Shown here piece after piece: positions 25,670-34,399 of a stretch of 64,000 bases of DNA (its first letter is position 1; each line of letters opens with the position of its first letter). Source of the DNA: Blastopirellula sediminis. Lineage in GTDB: Bacteria; Planctomycetota; Planctomycetia; Pirellulales; Pirellulaceae. A program made the translations under genes and the position numbers. Under the pieces are notes generated by a model. That model searched no databases and was not told the origin of the DNA. It worked only from the letters and a program-made list of their open reading frames with translations. The DNA is taken from NCBI RefSeq assembly GCF_020966755.1, contig NZ_JAJKFT010000010.1, positions 2,072,720-2,136,719 of the forward strand, in the 5' to 3' direction.

Positions 25670-26887
25670 TTACGCGGCGCGTTTGGTCGCTACGACGCTT
25701 TCGCCGGCCAGTTTGCTGAGGATGTACTCAGCGCCGCGAACCGAAGCTCCGCCGCCGGCGACTTTTTCTCGCAGCTTGTGCAGCTCTTGCACGCGGGCGG
25801 CGTAGGCCGGATCGTCTTGCAGCCAGTTGGCGATGCGCGTCGCCATGTCGCCGGTCCGATCTTCGCACGTCAGGTACTCGGGGAAGAGGACCTGTTCGGC
25901 GTTGAGGGCGTCGGGATCGTAGGTGTAGTACTCTTCGTCGTAGAACGGCTGGTCGGTCGACAAGATGTTTACCAAGGTGATGTAGCGCACCTTGCGGAAG
26001 AAGCTTTGCACCCAGAGCGCGAACGGGCTGATCTTGTAGTGAATGACGGTCGGCTTTTCGTGGTACAAAAGTTCCAGCGAAACGCTGCCGCTGCAAGCCA
26101 GGCAGCAGTGAGCCGAATGAATCAGCTCCGGCGTGCGATCGACTTGGACTTCGATATCGAGTCCCGAGGCGATGATCCGTTCGAAGGCGTAGGCGGCCTG
26201 GTTTTCGTTGTAGGCGGCGACGGCGAAGCGGACGTCGGGAACCTGGTCGGCGATCTTCTTGGCCGTTTCGAGGAACGGCGGCAGATTGGCGGCGACTTCC
26301 TGCGAACGTGAACCGGGGAGGATGACGACCAGCTTGCCCGCTTTTTCGCGCTGATCGGCGAGGAAGCCGTCATGCAACCGATGCTGACGAAGTTGATCGA
26401 AGTAGGGATGCCCGACGAAGGTGGCGTTGCAATCGCGCTGGCGATACCACTCTTCTTCAAACGGCAGCTTGCAAAGGACGTGATCGACGAACTTGCGCAT
26501 CTTTTGCACGCGCCACCCGCCCCAAGCCCAGAGCTGCGGCGTGCCGTAGTAGAAGACGGGAATGCCGTGCGCTTTGGCGCGACCGGCGATCCACCAATTG
26601 AAACCGGGATAGTCGATCAAGACGACGGCGTCAGGGCGCGACTCGCGGAAGTAGCGATTCGCTTGCAGCATCAAACCGATAAAGCGATGCAGGTTCAGGA
26701 AGACCCGCAGAAACCACATGATCGCCAGCTTGGTCAGGTCAGCGTGCAGTTGGCAGCCGGCTTCGGCCATCTTGGGACCGCCGTAACCGACCAGCTCCAA
26801 GTCGCTTCGCCGCGCTTTCAAGGCGCGAATCAAGTTCGCTCCATGCAAGTCGCCGCTAGGCTCGCCGACGCTGAAAAAGATCTTCAT
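25670..26887 (-). CDS. lpxB: Lipid-A-disaccharide synthase
   Basis: LpxB joins UDP-diacylglucosamine and lipid X to give the lipid A disaccharide at the inner membrane. The 405-residue protein has the N-terminal FFSVGEPSGDLHGANLIRAL, VLIDYPGFNWWIAGRAKAHG, YYGTPQLWAWG, ILPGSRSQEVAANLPPFL, and the C-terminal CSGSVSLELLYHEKPTVIHY. All are family landmarks. It indicates a diderm envelope with lipid A genes. A GT2 gene lies 21 bp upstream on the same strand. Confidence 0.97.
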   Translation of the reverse strand: MKIFFSVGEPSGDLHGANLIRALKARRSDLELVGYGGPKMAEAGCQLHADLTKLAIMWFLRVFLNLHRFIGLMLQANRYFRESRPDAVVLIDYPGFNWWIAGRAKAHGIPVFYYGTPQLWAWGGWRVQKMRKFVDHVLCKLPFEEEWYRQRDCNATFVGHPYFDQLRQHRLHDGFLADQREKAGKLVVILPGSRSQEVAANLPPFLETAKKIADQVPDVRFAVAAYNENQAAYAFERIIASGLDIEVQVDRTPELIHSAHCCLACSGSVSLELLYHEKPTVIHYKISPFALWVQSFFRKVRYITLVNILSTDQPFYDEEYYTYDPDALNAEQVLFPEYLTCEDRTGDMATRIANWLQDDPAYAARVQELHKLREKVAGGGASVRGAEYILSKLAGESVVATKRAA

Positions 26888-26908
26888 TGTTCTTCCCTAT
26901 GATCCGCT

Positions 26909-27673
26909 TCAGCCTGCGCGTTTCGGTTCGCGCATGTCGTCAAAAAAAGCGACCCGTAGTTCTGGTAAAAGGTTCTCGGTGCGACGTAGTTCCGCATAGC
27001 TCGGCTCTTGCCAGCGCCGGCACAACCACCAGGCGCACGCCAAGTTAAGGGGCGAGGGCCAACCGTCGTTAAGCGGTTCGTCCGGCGCCGCTAGCGCATC
27101 GTACTGGATGGGGATTTCAGTCACGCGATAACCGCGCATCGCCACAAACGCGGCCAGGTAACGGTACGATCCGCGGGGGAGCGGCGTATGGATCAGCGCC
27201 TCGCGGCGAGCTGCCCAAAACTGCGAACCAGGATCGCGAACGTCCATCCCCAGCAGCATGCGACGGGGAGATCGCACGATGCGATTGAGCCAGCGAGAGG
27301 AAGAGTTGGCCGGACGGCGTCCGATCACCAGGTCTCCTCGCGACTGGGCTTCCAACAATTCTTTGATTTGGTTGGGGGGATACTCAAGGCCTGCCGAAGT
27401 GAAGACCAGCTTTTCTCCTTCCGACACGCGAATGCCGGCCACGATGGCGCCTGAGAGGCCCACTTTGCGTTCCAGACGAATCGCTCGTAGCGGCGGCAGC
27501 TGACGGCAGAGGTTTTCGATGGTCTCGACGGTCGAAGGGCGCGAAGCGTCATCCACCACGATGATCTCGAACGTTTTTTCGAGCGCATCGAGCTGGTCGA
27601 GCAGAGCCGGCATTTGTTCCACCAACGCACCGCCGGAGTTACGTTGGGAAATGATGACCGAAATTTCGGGCAT
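26909..27673 (-). CDS. Family 2 glycosyltransferase
   Basis: This 254-residue GT-A transferase resembles dolichol-phosphate-mannose-type enzymes: SVIISQRNSGGALVEQMPAL, the nucleotide-sugar EIIVVDDASRPST motif, RKVGLSGAIVAGI and the FWAARREAL segment. No membrane helix follows. The donor and acceptor cannot be told. It lies 21 bp upstream of lpxB, so a role in envelope glycolipid synthesis is plausible but inferred from position only. Confidence 0.85.
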   Translation of the reverse strand: MPEISVIISQRNSGGALVEQMPALLDQLDALEKTFEIIVVDDASRPSTVETIENLCRQLPPLRAIRLERKVGLSGAIVAGIRVSEGEKLVFTSAGLEYPPNQIKELLEAQSRGDLVIGRRPANSSSRWLNRIVRSPRRMLLGMDVRDPGSQFWAARREALIHTPLPRGSYRYLAAFVAMRGYRVTEIPIQYDALAAPDEPLNDGWPSPLNLACAWWLCRRWQEPSYAELRRTENLLPELRVAFFDDMREPKRAG

Positions 27674-27836
27674 GCGCAGCGATATCCCTTCCTGGCTAAC
27701 CGAGCATCGGCGCGGAGTATGTCAGAAATGCCTCGGAAGGTGTAGAGCAATTTTGGACGCACCGGGTGCGCACCGATCGCCCGTCGCCGTAGTGCTAGCA
27801 TGTCCCATCAGCGGGCGCTGATCGAGGTGCGGTCGT

Positions 27837-29492
27837 CTAGCCGCAAGCAATGGCCGAGGCGGAGGCAAGCGACTCGGCGGCGATGGTGTAGTTACGGAAA
27901 CGAATCGTGTAATGTTCGTTGAACCAGCGCTCAATATGGGGGAGAAATTCGGAATCGAATTCTGGCTCTGCGTAAACTGTCCGTCCTGTGAAGTCGGCCA
28001 AGATTTGCCCCTCTTCGCAGATTACTCGCCCCGCCTGAATCACATAGCGGGGACGCTCGAACATCGTGCGGATGTCGGCCTGCGGCGAGTAGATCGTCAC
28101 GTCGGCGTCCGCCCCAACGCCCAGATGCCCCTTTTGCGATAGCCCCAGCGTCCGAGCCGGCGCCGCGCGAGTGATGATGGCGATCTCTTGCAGCGTGTAC
28201 TCGCGGTCGAGATCGGCCAGCGTCGAGCGACCGCCGAGCTGGTCGTGCATCTGGGCGATCGCCTCGCGACGGAAATCGGCGTCCATCAGTAGGTGGATGA
28301 TTTCCGGATAGCGGTAGATTGCGCCGCCGTTGGGGTGGTCGCTGCTCATGCAGACGCGCCACGGGTCTTCGATCCGCAGATACCATTCGAGCCCGATCGC
28401 CCACTGGACCGCGTGGACCAGCGCCTTTTGCGGCTGGAACTCCATCGGAATCACGCCGCAGCTGCTCTCTTGCTCGCAGTCGGCCGCAAACCAGCGGTTG
28501 CCGGTCATCTCGGCCAGGTGCTGGGCGAACGGAGCGTCGCCGGTCATGCCAAGCGTCCGGCCAGGATTCACGTGGCCGACGTCGACGGTGATGTTCTCAT
28601 GCGCGTTGACGTAATCGATCAGGGCCGGCGCGCTGCTGGCGAAGCTGGTTGGATCGTTTTCGTCGCCGCCGTAGCTGTGGAACTGCACATGGGCGAAGTG
28701 CCCCCGGGCGCCTTCGAGCGACTGCATCGTGTGGAGGGCCGTTCGATAGTTGCCCGGCATCCCCAGGTTATTGCAGTGAATGTGGACTGCGTGCGGAAGT
28801 CGGAGGCGGTCGGCCGCAGCAGCCAGTTCGCGGACCACTTGTCGCGGCGTCACGCCAAAGTGCGGGACCGGCTCATCCAGTTGCTGGAGCGACTTGCGGC
28901 TGATTTGTTTCCAGTTTTCGACGCCGCCGGGATTCACGATCTTCATCCCGTACGCTTTGGCGGCGTGCAGCGCCCAGCCAAGATAGGCGTCGAGCTCGGC
29001 CCGGCGTCCTGCCCGTACATGATCGAGCACAAAGTGATTGTTGCCGAACAGCAGGTAGAAGCCTTTGTCGATCAGCGGCGTATCGGCGAGCTCTTCGTGA
29101 GCGTGACGCGCATGGAGCCCAGGAATTGCGGCGTCCATCGCGGTGGTGTAGCCGAGCCCGGCGAACATATAGCCAGTGCCGAAGGTGCTGGGAACCAGAC
29201 CGCCGGTCGCCGAGCGCGTATGTTCGGTCCGCGGGATGCGATGATCGCGACGATAGTCGGGCGTCATCTTTCGCCCGGCGTTCACTTTGGGGCCGGCGAT
29301 GTGGCAGTGAAGATCGACGCCGCCGGGCATGACGACATAGCCGCGTGCGTCGATGCGGCGGCTGATTTCCGGGTTCGGCTCGGTCGGCGCGGCGACTACT
29401 TTGCCGTCGCGCAGCCAGAGGGTCGTCACTTCGCCGTCAACGTCGTTAGTCGGGTCGTGCAGCGTTCCGTTTTCAATGACGACGTACGACAC
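27837..29492 (-). CDS. fhcA: Formyltransferase/hydrolase complex subunit A (FwdA/FhcA-like)
   Basis: FhcA is the amidohydrolase-fold subunit that releases formate from the formyl carrier in methanopterin-linked C1 oxidation. The 551-residue protein has the metal motif VDLHCHIAGPK, with GRKMTPDYRRDH and the long HIHCNNLGMPGNY / HFAHVQFHSYGGDE histidine segments, CEQESSCGVIPMEF, and CMSSDHPNGGAIYRYPEI near the end. The GTG at 29492 was chosen because the protein then starts just before VVIENGTLHD, as in relatives; the frame is open upstream into trpA. It is 32 bp after trpA on the same strand. Confidence 0.88.
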   Translation of the reverse strand: MSYVVIENGTLHDPTNDVDGEVTTLWLRDGKVVAAPTEPNPEISRRIDARGYVVMPGGVDLHCHIAGPKVNAGRKMTPDYRRDHRIPRTEHTRSATGGLVPSTFGTGYMFAGLGYTTAMDAAIPGLHARHAHEELADTPLIDKGFYLLFGNNHFVLDHVRAGRRAELDAYLGWALHAAKAYGMKIVNPGGVENWKQISRKSLQQLDEPVPHFGVTPRQVVRELAAAADRLRLPHAVHIHCNNLGMPGNYRTALHTMQSLEGARGHFAHVQFHSYGGDENDPTSFASSAPALIDYVNAHENITVDVGHVNPGRTLGMTGDAPFAQHLAEMTGNRWFAADCEQESSCGVIPMEFQPQKALVHAVQWAIGLEWYLRIEDPWRVCMSSDHPNGGAIYRYPEIIHLLMDADFRREAIAQMHDQLGGRSTLADLDREYTLQEIAIITRAAPARTLGLSQKGHLGVGADADVTIYSPQADIRTMFERPRYVIQAGRVICEEGQILADFTGRTVYAEPEFDSEFLPHIERWFNEHYTIRFRNYTIAAESLASASAIACG

Positions 29493-29524
29493 GGTGATGG
29501 CGACCTTGCGTTGAGAGGGGCGGG

Positions 29525-30328
29525 TTACTCGTTGAGGGCTTCGATCAGCGTCTCGGCGTAGTCGCCCACTTCGGCGATGACTTGCTCTTCGGTCTTCTCG
29601 CCGATTTCGCTCATGCGGCGGACGATCGCCGAACCGACGATCACGCCGTCGGCCACTTTCTTCAGCGTGCGGACATGTTCCGGCTGGCTGATGCCGAATC
29701 CGATGCAGATCGGCACCTTGGTTTGGCTGCGGAGCCATGAGACGTTCTCGAGCAAGTCGGCCGGTAGCTGCGTCCGTTCGCCGGTGATGCCGGCGACCGA
29801 GACGTAGTAGATGAAGCCGGTCGAAGTTTCGGCGATGCGGAGAGCTCGCTCGCGGGACGTGGTTGGGGTGACCAGTTGAATCAGGCTGAAGTCGTTCGCC
29901 TTGCAGATCTTGGCGAAGTCGCCTGATTCTTCGACCAGCAGGTCCGGCACGATAGCGCCGGCGACTCCGGCCGCTTTCGCGTCGCGGACGTATTGTTCCG
30001 GGCCATGACGCAGGATGATCGCGTAGCTGACCATCGTCACCAGCGGCGCGGTCATCTCGGGCGTCGTCTTGCCGGCCATCTCCAGGATCTGGCTCAGCTT
30101 GATTTTGCGGTCCAAAGCTCGCGTATACGAGGCTTGAATCACCGGGCCGTCAGCGATCGGATCGCTGTAGGGAATGCCGAGTTCGCAGACGCTGCTGCCG
30201 CGCTTCGAGAGTTCTTTCAGCACGGCCGAAGTGACGTCGAGCGACGGATCGCCGGCGGTGACGAAGGGGATGAACGCCTTGCGGTTGGCGGCGCGAAGGT
30301 CAGCGAATACCTGGTCGATCGAAGACAT
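29525..30328 (-). CDS. trpA: Tryptophan synthase alpha chain
   Basis: TrpA cleaves indole-3-glycerol phosphate and passes indole to TrpB. The 267-residue protein has AFIPFVTAGDPSLD, the catalytic glutamate region VCELGIPYSDPIADGPVIQ, the catalytic aspartate in GAIVPDLLVEE, YYVSVAGITGER, and the phosphate site GFGISQPEHV with VGSAIVRRM. The ATG at 30328 gives the family N-terminus. It lies 44 bp downstream of trpB and 32 bp upstream of fhcA. Confidence 0.97.
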   Translation of the reverse strand: MSSIDQVFADLRAANRKAFIPFVTAGDPSLDVTSAVLKELSKRGSSVCELGIPYSDPIADGPVIQASYTRALDRKIKLSQILEMAGKTTPEMTAPLVTMVSYAIILRHGPEQYVRDAKAAGVAGAIVPDLLVEESGDFAKICKANDFSLIQLVTPTTSRERALRIAETSTGFIYYVSVAGITGERTQLPADLLENVSWLRSQTKVPICIGFGISQPEHVRTLKKVADGVIVGSAIVRRMSEIGEKTEEQVIAEVGDYAETLIEALNE

Positions 30329-30372
30329 GCGTTGGGGTAACTTTCCGTACCAGCAGGCGAAGGAGGAAACGC

Positions 30373-31599
30373 TTATTGGCGTTCGGCTTTGAGGCGAGCG
30401 ATTTCGGCGGCGTCTTTGTCGCCACGTCCCGAAAGGCAAATCACCACGATTTGATCTGAAGGTTTCGACGCGGCGACTTTCATCCCCGCCGCGATCGCGT
30501 GCGAAGATTCGAGCGCCGGCAAGATCCCTTCGCAGCTCGCGAGGGCGTCAAACGCGTCGAGAGCGTCATTGTCTTTGCAGTCGGTGTAGCGAACGCGACC
30601 GGTATCTTTCCAGTAGCTATGCTCCGGACCGACGCCGGGATAGTCGAGACCAGCCGAGATCGAATGGACGTCGCAGGTCTGACCATCTTCGTCTTGCATG
30701 ACGTAGCTGTAGCTGCCATGCAGTACGCCGGGGCTGCCGAAGGTCAGCGGCGAGGCGTGATCGCCGGCCAGGTCGCTGCGGCCGCCCGCTTCGACGCCGA
30801 CCAGTTCGACTTCTTTATCTTCGATGAACGGATAGAACATCCCGGCCGCATTGCTGCCGCCGCCGACGCAAGCGACGACCGAATCGGGCAGACGTCCGAA
30901 GCGGGCCAGCGATTGCACGCGAGCTTCGCTGCCGATCACCGACTGGAAGTCGCGAACGATTTGCGGGAAGGGATGCGGGCCGACGACGCTGCCGAGAATG
31001 TAGTGCGTCGTTTCGACCGACGACATCCAGTCGCGCATCGCTTCGTTGATCGCGTCACGTAGCGTACGCGAGCCGGTCGTGACGGGGCGAACTTCGGCGC
31101 CGAGCAGTTTCATGCTGAAGACGTTCGGCGCTTGGCGACGAATGTCCTCTTCCCCCATGTAGACGACGCAGGGGATGCCGAAGTGGGCACAAGCGGTCGC
31201 GGTCGCGACGCCATGTTGACCGGCGCCGGTTTCGGCGATGACTCGCTTCTTTCCCATTCGCAAGGTGAGGAGCGCCTGGCCGAGCGTGTTGTTGATCTTG
31301 TGGGCGCCGGTGTGATTCACATCTTCCCGCTTCAGCCAGATCTGGGCGCCGCCGCATTTTTCGCTCAGACGCTTGGCGTGATAGAAGGGGGAAGGGCGGC
31401 CGACGAAGTCTTGCAGCAGCTGATCGAGTTCGGCCTGGAAAGCGGGGTCCGCTTTCGCTTTGGCGTATTCGACCGTCAACTCGTCCAAGGCTCGCGTCAA
31501 CGTCTCCGGCACATAGCGTCCGCCAAAAGCTCCATATCGTCCGGAAGCGTCCGGAACATTCGCCGAGGCGGGGCCGAGAGATTCGCTAGCAGGGTTCAT
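30373..31599 (-). CDS. trpB: Tryptophan synthase beta chain
   Basis: TrpB makes tryptophan from indole and serine. The 408-residue PLP enzyme has the Schiff-base Lys101 in [13 protein letters not shown], the [15 protein letters not shown] segment and the phosphate-binding [14 protein letters not shown]. Its N-terminus ([16 protein letters not shown]) fits TrpB1-type subunits that pair with TrpA. The ATG at 31599 is preferred; a GTG two codons upstream is possible. It heads a trpB-trpA-fhcA gene string. Confidence 0.97.
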   Translation of the reverse strand: MNPASESLGPASANVPDASGRYGAFGGRYVPETLTRALDELTVEYAKAKADPAFQAELDQLLQDFVGRPSPFYHAKRLSEKCGGAQIWLKREDVNHTGAHKINNTLGQALLTLRMGKKRVIAETGAGQHGVATATACAHFGIPCVVYMGEEDIRRQAPNVFSMKLLGAEVRPVTTGSRTLRDAINEAMRDWMSSVETTHYILGSVVGPHPFPQIVRDFQSVIGSEARVQSLARFGRLPDSVVACVGGGSNAAGMFYPFIEDKEVELVGVEAGGRSDLAGDHASPLTFGSPGVLHGSYSYVMQDEDGQTCDVHSISAGLDYPGVGPEHSYWKDTGRVRYTDCKDNDALDAFDALASCEGILPALESSHAIAAGMKVAASKPSDQIVVICLSGRGDKDAAEIARLKAERQ

Positions 31600-31791
31600 T
31601 CGCACTTTGCGGGGATAGAGGTGTAGCGGGGCGTTTGCAGGGGAGGACGCAGTCGCCCGTCCAAGGTTCGAGTATCAATGGAAGCTTTTGGGGGGTCAAG
31701 TAGAGGGGACCGCCGGCGACTAACGCCCCAGGGCGTTTCGCGCTACAATTGAAGTCGGTTTTCGCCCTACTTTTCCGACCCCAATCAAGTC

Positions 31792-32637
31792 ATGCCGGAA
31801 CTCCCTGAAGTCGAAACGATGCGCCGCGGGATTCTCTCGATCGTCGGGGCGAAAGTGGCTGACGTCGCCAAACCGCCGTGCGCTCGACGCCCTATTTTAC
31901 TGGCCCCGGGGATCGCCGCATTTCGGCGGAGAACGGTCGGCCGGTCGATTACGGCAATTGATCGGGTCGGCAAGAGGGTCATCATCGTTCTGGAGGGGGG
32001 AGATCGGATTGTGCTCGAACCGCGGATGACCGGCCTGGTGCTGGTCGCTGATCCCCCCACGCGCGAGCATCTGCGGTGGGTAATGACGCTCGAGAACTCT
32101 CCGGTGGAAAAGGTCTGGTACTGGGACCGCCGCGGACTTGGCTCGGTCCGCTTGTTTTCTGAGCAAGAGTTTGTCGCCGAGTTCACCGAAAGCGGCAAGA
32201 TTGGCCCGGACGCGCTCTCCATCTCGTGGGAAGAACTGCGCGATCGACTGACGAAGAGCCGCCGCGCAGTGAAAGTGGCGCTGCTCGATCAGAAAGCGGT
32301 CTGCGGCGTCGGCAATCTGTACGCGGCGGAACTATTGCATGTGGCGAAGGTGCATCCGGAGACGCCGTGCGATGAGATCTCGACCGCCGCTTGGAAGAAG
32401 ATCCACGCCGCGATGGTCGACGTACTTCAGGAGGCGATCAAGTACGAGGGATCGACCCTCGGCGACGGCACTTATCGCAACGCGCTGAACCAAGACGGCG
32501 GGTATCAGAATTGTCACCGCGTCTATGGTCGCGAAGGAGAGCTTTGCCGCACTTGTGGGAAGAAGGAAGTGATTCGCATCGTGCAGGCGCAACGAGCGAC
32601 GTTTTTTTGCGAGCGGTGTCAGAAGGCGAAACTTTAA
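31792..32637 (+). CDS. mutM: Formamidopyrimidine-DNA glycosylase
   Basis: MutM (Fpg) removes 8-oxoguanine and formamidopyrimidines from DNA and cuts the strand. The 281-residue protein begins PELPEVETMRRG, so the N-terminal proline nucleophile and Glu of the catalytic site are in place after Met removal. The helix-two-turn-helix (LLDQKAVCGVGNLYAAELL) and a C-terminal zinc finger (CRTCGKKE ... FFCERCQKAKL) are complete. It is divergent from trpB. Confidence 0.97.
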   Translation: MPELPEVETMRRGILSIVGAKVADVAKPPCARRPILLAPGIAAFRRRTVGRSITAIDRVGKRVIIVLEGGDRIVLEPRMTGLVLVADPPTREHLRWVMTLENSPVEKVWYWDRRGLGSVRLFSEQEFVAEFTESGKIGPDALSISWEELRDRLTKSRRAVKVALLDQKAVCGVGNLYAAELLHVAKVHPETPCDEISTAAWKKIHAAMVDVLQEAIKYEGSTLGDGTYRNALNQDGGYQNCHRVYGREGELCRTCGKKEVIRIVQAQRATFFCERCQKAKL

Positions 32638-32643
32638 CGCTCC

Positions 32644-32670
32644 GAGGCTGTGAGTCAAACTCACAGCCTC
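32644..32670. terminator. 12-bp perfect hairpin between mutM and the DUF1559-like gene
   Basis: GAGGCTGTGAGT (32644-32655) pairs perfectly with 32659-32670 around CAA, 7 bp after the mutM stop. No T-run follows on the plus strand. It probably ends or protects the mutM transcript. Confidence 0.5.
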
Positions 32671-32731
32671 TGCTGGCCAATGTTATTGCCGAGAGCTAGT
32701 TTTTTTCCGCCAACTAGTTCGTCGGGCCTCG

Positions 32732-34360
32732 CTAGTCGCGATAGTCGGCGACTTCGCCGCCGGCATAGGTTAGCAAGGCCTTAAGAAGCTCGTCGGTCAG
32801 GTTCTTTTTGACGAAGTACTGCACGCTTCCGTCGTAGCGGGCGGCGGTCATTCCTTTTGCGTCGCCGGGCAACAGTGACTTTATCGGGAAGGCGAGATCG
32901 ACTTCAAAGTCGTCCGGTCGCGTCCAGATTACCGCATCGGCCGAAGGGACTTCGATAATGGCTAGCGTGTTGGACGTGCCGTCGGTCATGTCGGCAAACG
33001 TGAGATCCCCTTTCTTGCTGGCCGGCAAGCCTTCTCCCAGCGGACGCTCGTAGCGGGTCCTCCCTTCCGCCGCCAAGGCGTCTTCGCCTGGCGAGAGGTA
33101 GGTAACGGGGATCGTGTTGATCAGCTTTCGGTTGTGCTCGCTATCCCACGGTTCATCGAGGTGGAATTGTTGGTACAGGGCGGCCTGTTCGATGTACGGG
33201 AGGATATGAACTCGCCATGAAAGGAGCGGCTTGCCGTTGGCGTCATAAGAATCGCTCGGCATTTTTTGATGGGTGTCGTAATAGTTATGAAGCGCCAGCA
33301 TCATCTGCTTCAGGTTGTTGGTGGAACGAGAGCGATAAGCGGTCGCTTTCGCGGATGCGATCATCGGCACCAAAACGGCCGTTCCGCTCGCCAGCAGCAT
33401 TTGCGGCGAGGTCTCCGGCTTGCCGACCGTGGTCATGACGACTTGATTCTCTGAACGCGTCGGTTGGATGGCGTGGAGCAGCGTGCGAATGACGCGATCG
33501 GTATATTGCTGAATCGCCTGGCCCTCGGGGCTGTCGGGGTCGTTGGGGCGAGTCAAATCGCCGAACGCTTTTGTGCCGGTATCAAACAGCCCCTGAACGG
33601 TCATTTCCAACTGCTTCGCTTTGTCTTCGTTGCGGGCGGTCAGCTTCAACGTGACGCCCCCTTTTTCTCGATCGAGACTGCCGATCAATTGTGCGTGTGA
33701 AAGCTGCTGAGGCAGGTTTTTCAGATCGGGGAAGTTCTGAAATTGGGGATCGCTCAGAAGAAACTGCGCCATCTCGCGAATCGACCGCACGTCGAGAAAC
33801 GCTTGAAATTCGACCTCTTGCATATCGCTCTTCAATAACTGGGCCATTGGCGATTCGGCTGGCTGCCGCTGTTGAGCGAGCATGGCCTGGATGGCGTTTG
33901 GCGTTCCCAGCAAATAGGTCTGCTGGTCAACAGGGTAGACGTTGAACAACAAGTTTCTTGATCCATCCAAGTACCGATCGGAATTGGCCATGGTATTCGG
34001 GACGAGTTCGCCTGCTTCGCGCAGCGGCGGAAAGAGAGAGTCGAGGGGGACCGGCTTCGCGAGTTTAACCACAGCCCCAACTTGCGGCTTTCCGTCGGGG
34101 CCCGGCGGGGTCGCGAACAGCAGCGCCGACTGGATGTCCTGAATCGCCAATCCAGCGAATTCATTCGATTTGACGGTGAGAACTTCCCAGGGGACCATCT
34201 GCAATAGCGGGCTGCTATGAATGGCCTGCGGTTTAACGACCGCGGCCAAGGCGGCTTGCGGGGGGAGGTATTCAACGCCAATCGTATCTTGGGCGTGAAG
34301 CGATGCTGTGCCGACGGCAAGCAGCAGGAAAAGGGCAAGCGATCCAGTTGAAAGTTGCAT
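32732..34360 (-). CDS. Secreted protein with DUF1559-like C-terminal region
   Basis: This 542-residue protein has a signal peptide (LALFLLLAVGTASLHAQ, cut after about residue 23), a long middle domain without a recognised family, and from about residue 350 the DUF1559 signature: STNNLKQMMLALHNYYDTH, LLSWRVHILPYIEQAALYQQ, DGTSNTLAIIEV and a C-terminal ARYDGSVQYFVKK. Planctomycete DUF1559 proteins usually have a type IV pilin-like N-terminus; here that is replaced by a signal peptide. It is the last gene of the ECF sigma operon. Confidence 0.85.
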   Translation of the reverse strand: MQLSTGSLALFLLLAVGTASLHAQDTIGVEYLPPQAALAAVVKPQAIHSSPLLQMVPWEVLTVKSNEFAGLAIQDIQSALLFATPPGPDGKPQVGAVVKLAKPVPLDSLFPPLREAGELVPNTMANSDRYLDGSRNLLFNVYPVDQQTYLLGTPNAIQAMLAQQRQPAESPMAQLLKSDMQEVEFQAFLDVRSIREMAQFLLSDPQFQNFPDLKNLPQQLSHAQLIGSLDREKGGVTLKLTARNEDKAKQLEMTVQGLFDTGTKAFGDLTRPNDPDSPEGQAIQQYTDRVIRTLLHAIQPTRSENQVVMTTVGKPETSPQMLLASGTAVLVPMIASAKATAYRSRSTNNLKQMMLALHNYYDTHQKMPSDSYDANGKPLLSWRVHILPYIEQAALYQQFHLDEPWDSEHNRKLINTIPVTYLSPGEDALAAEGRTRYERPLGEGLPASKKGDLTFADMTDGTSNTLAIIEVPSADAVIWTRPDDFEVDLAFPIKSLLPGDAKGMTAARYDGSVQYFVKKNLTDELLKALLTYAGGEVADYRD

Positions 34361-34399
34361 GAGCTGGGTTCCCGAAGAGGAGAAATCTGGTGCGTACGA

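Noticed and set aside
29493..29738. N-terminal extension of fhcA into trpA (total 633 codons)
   Set aside because: The extra residues overlap trpA and have no family similarity; GTG at 29492 gives the expected N-terminus.
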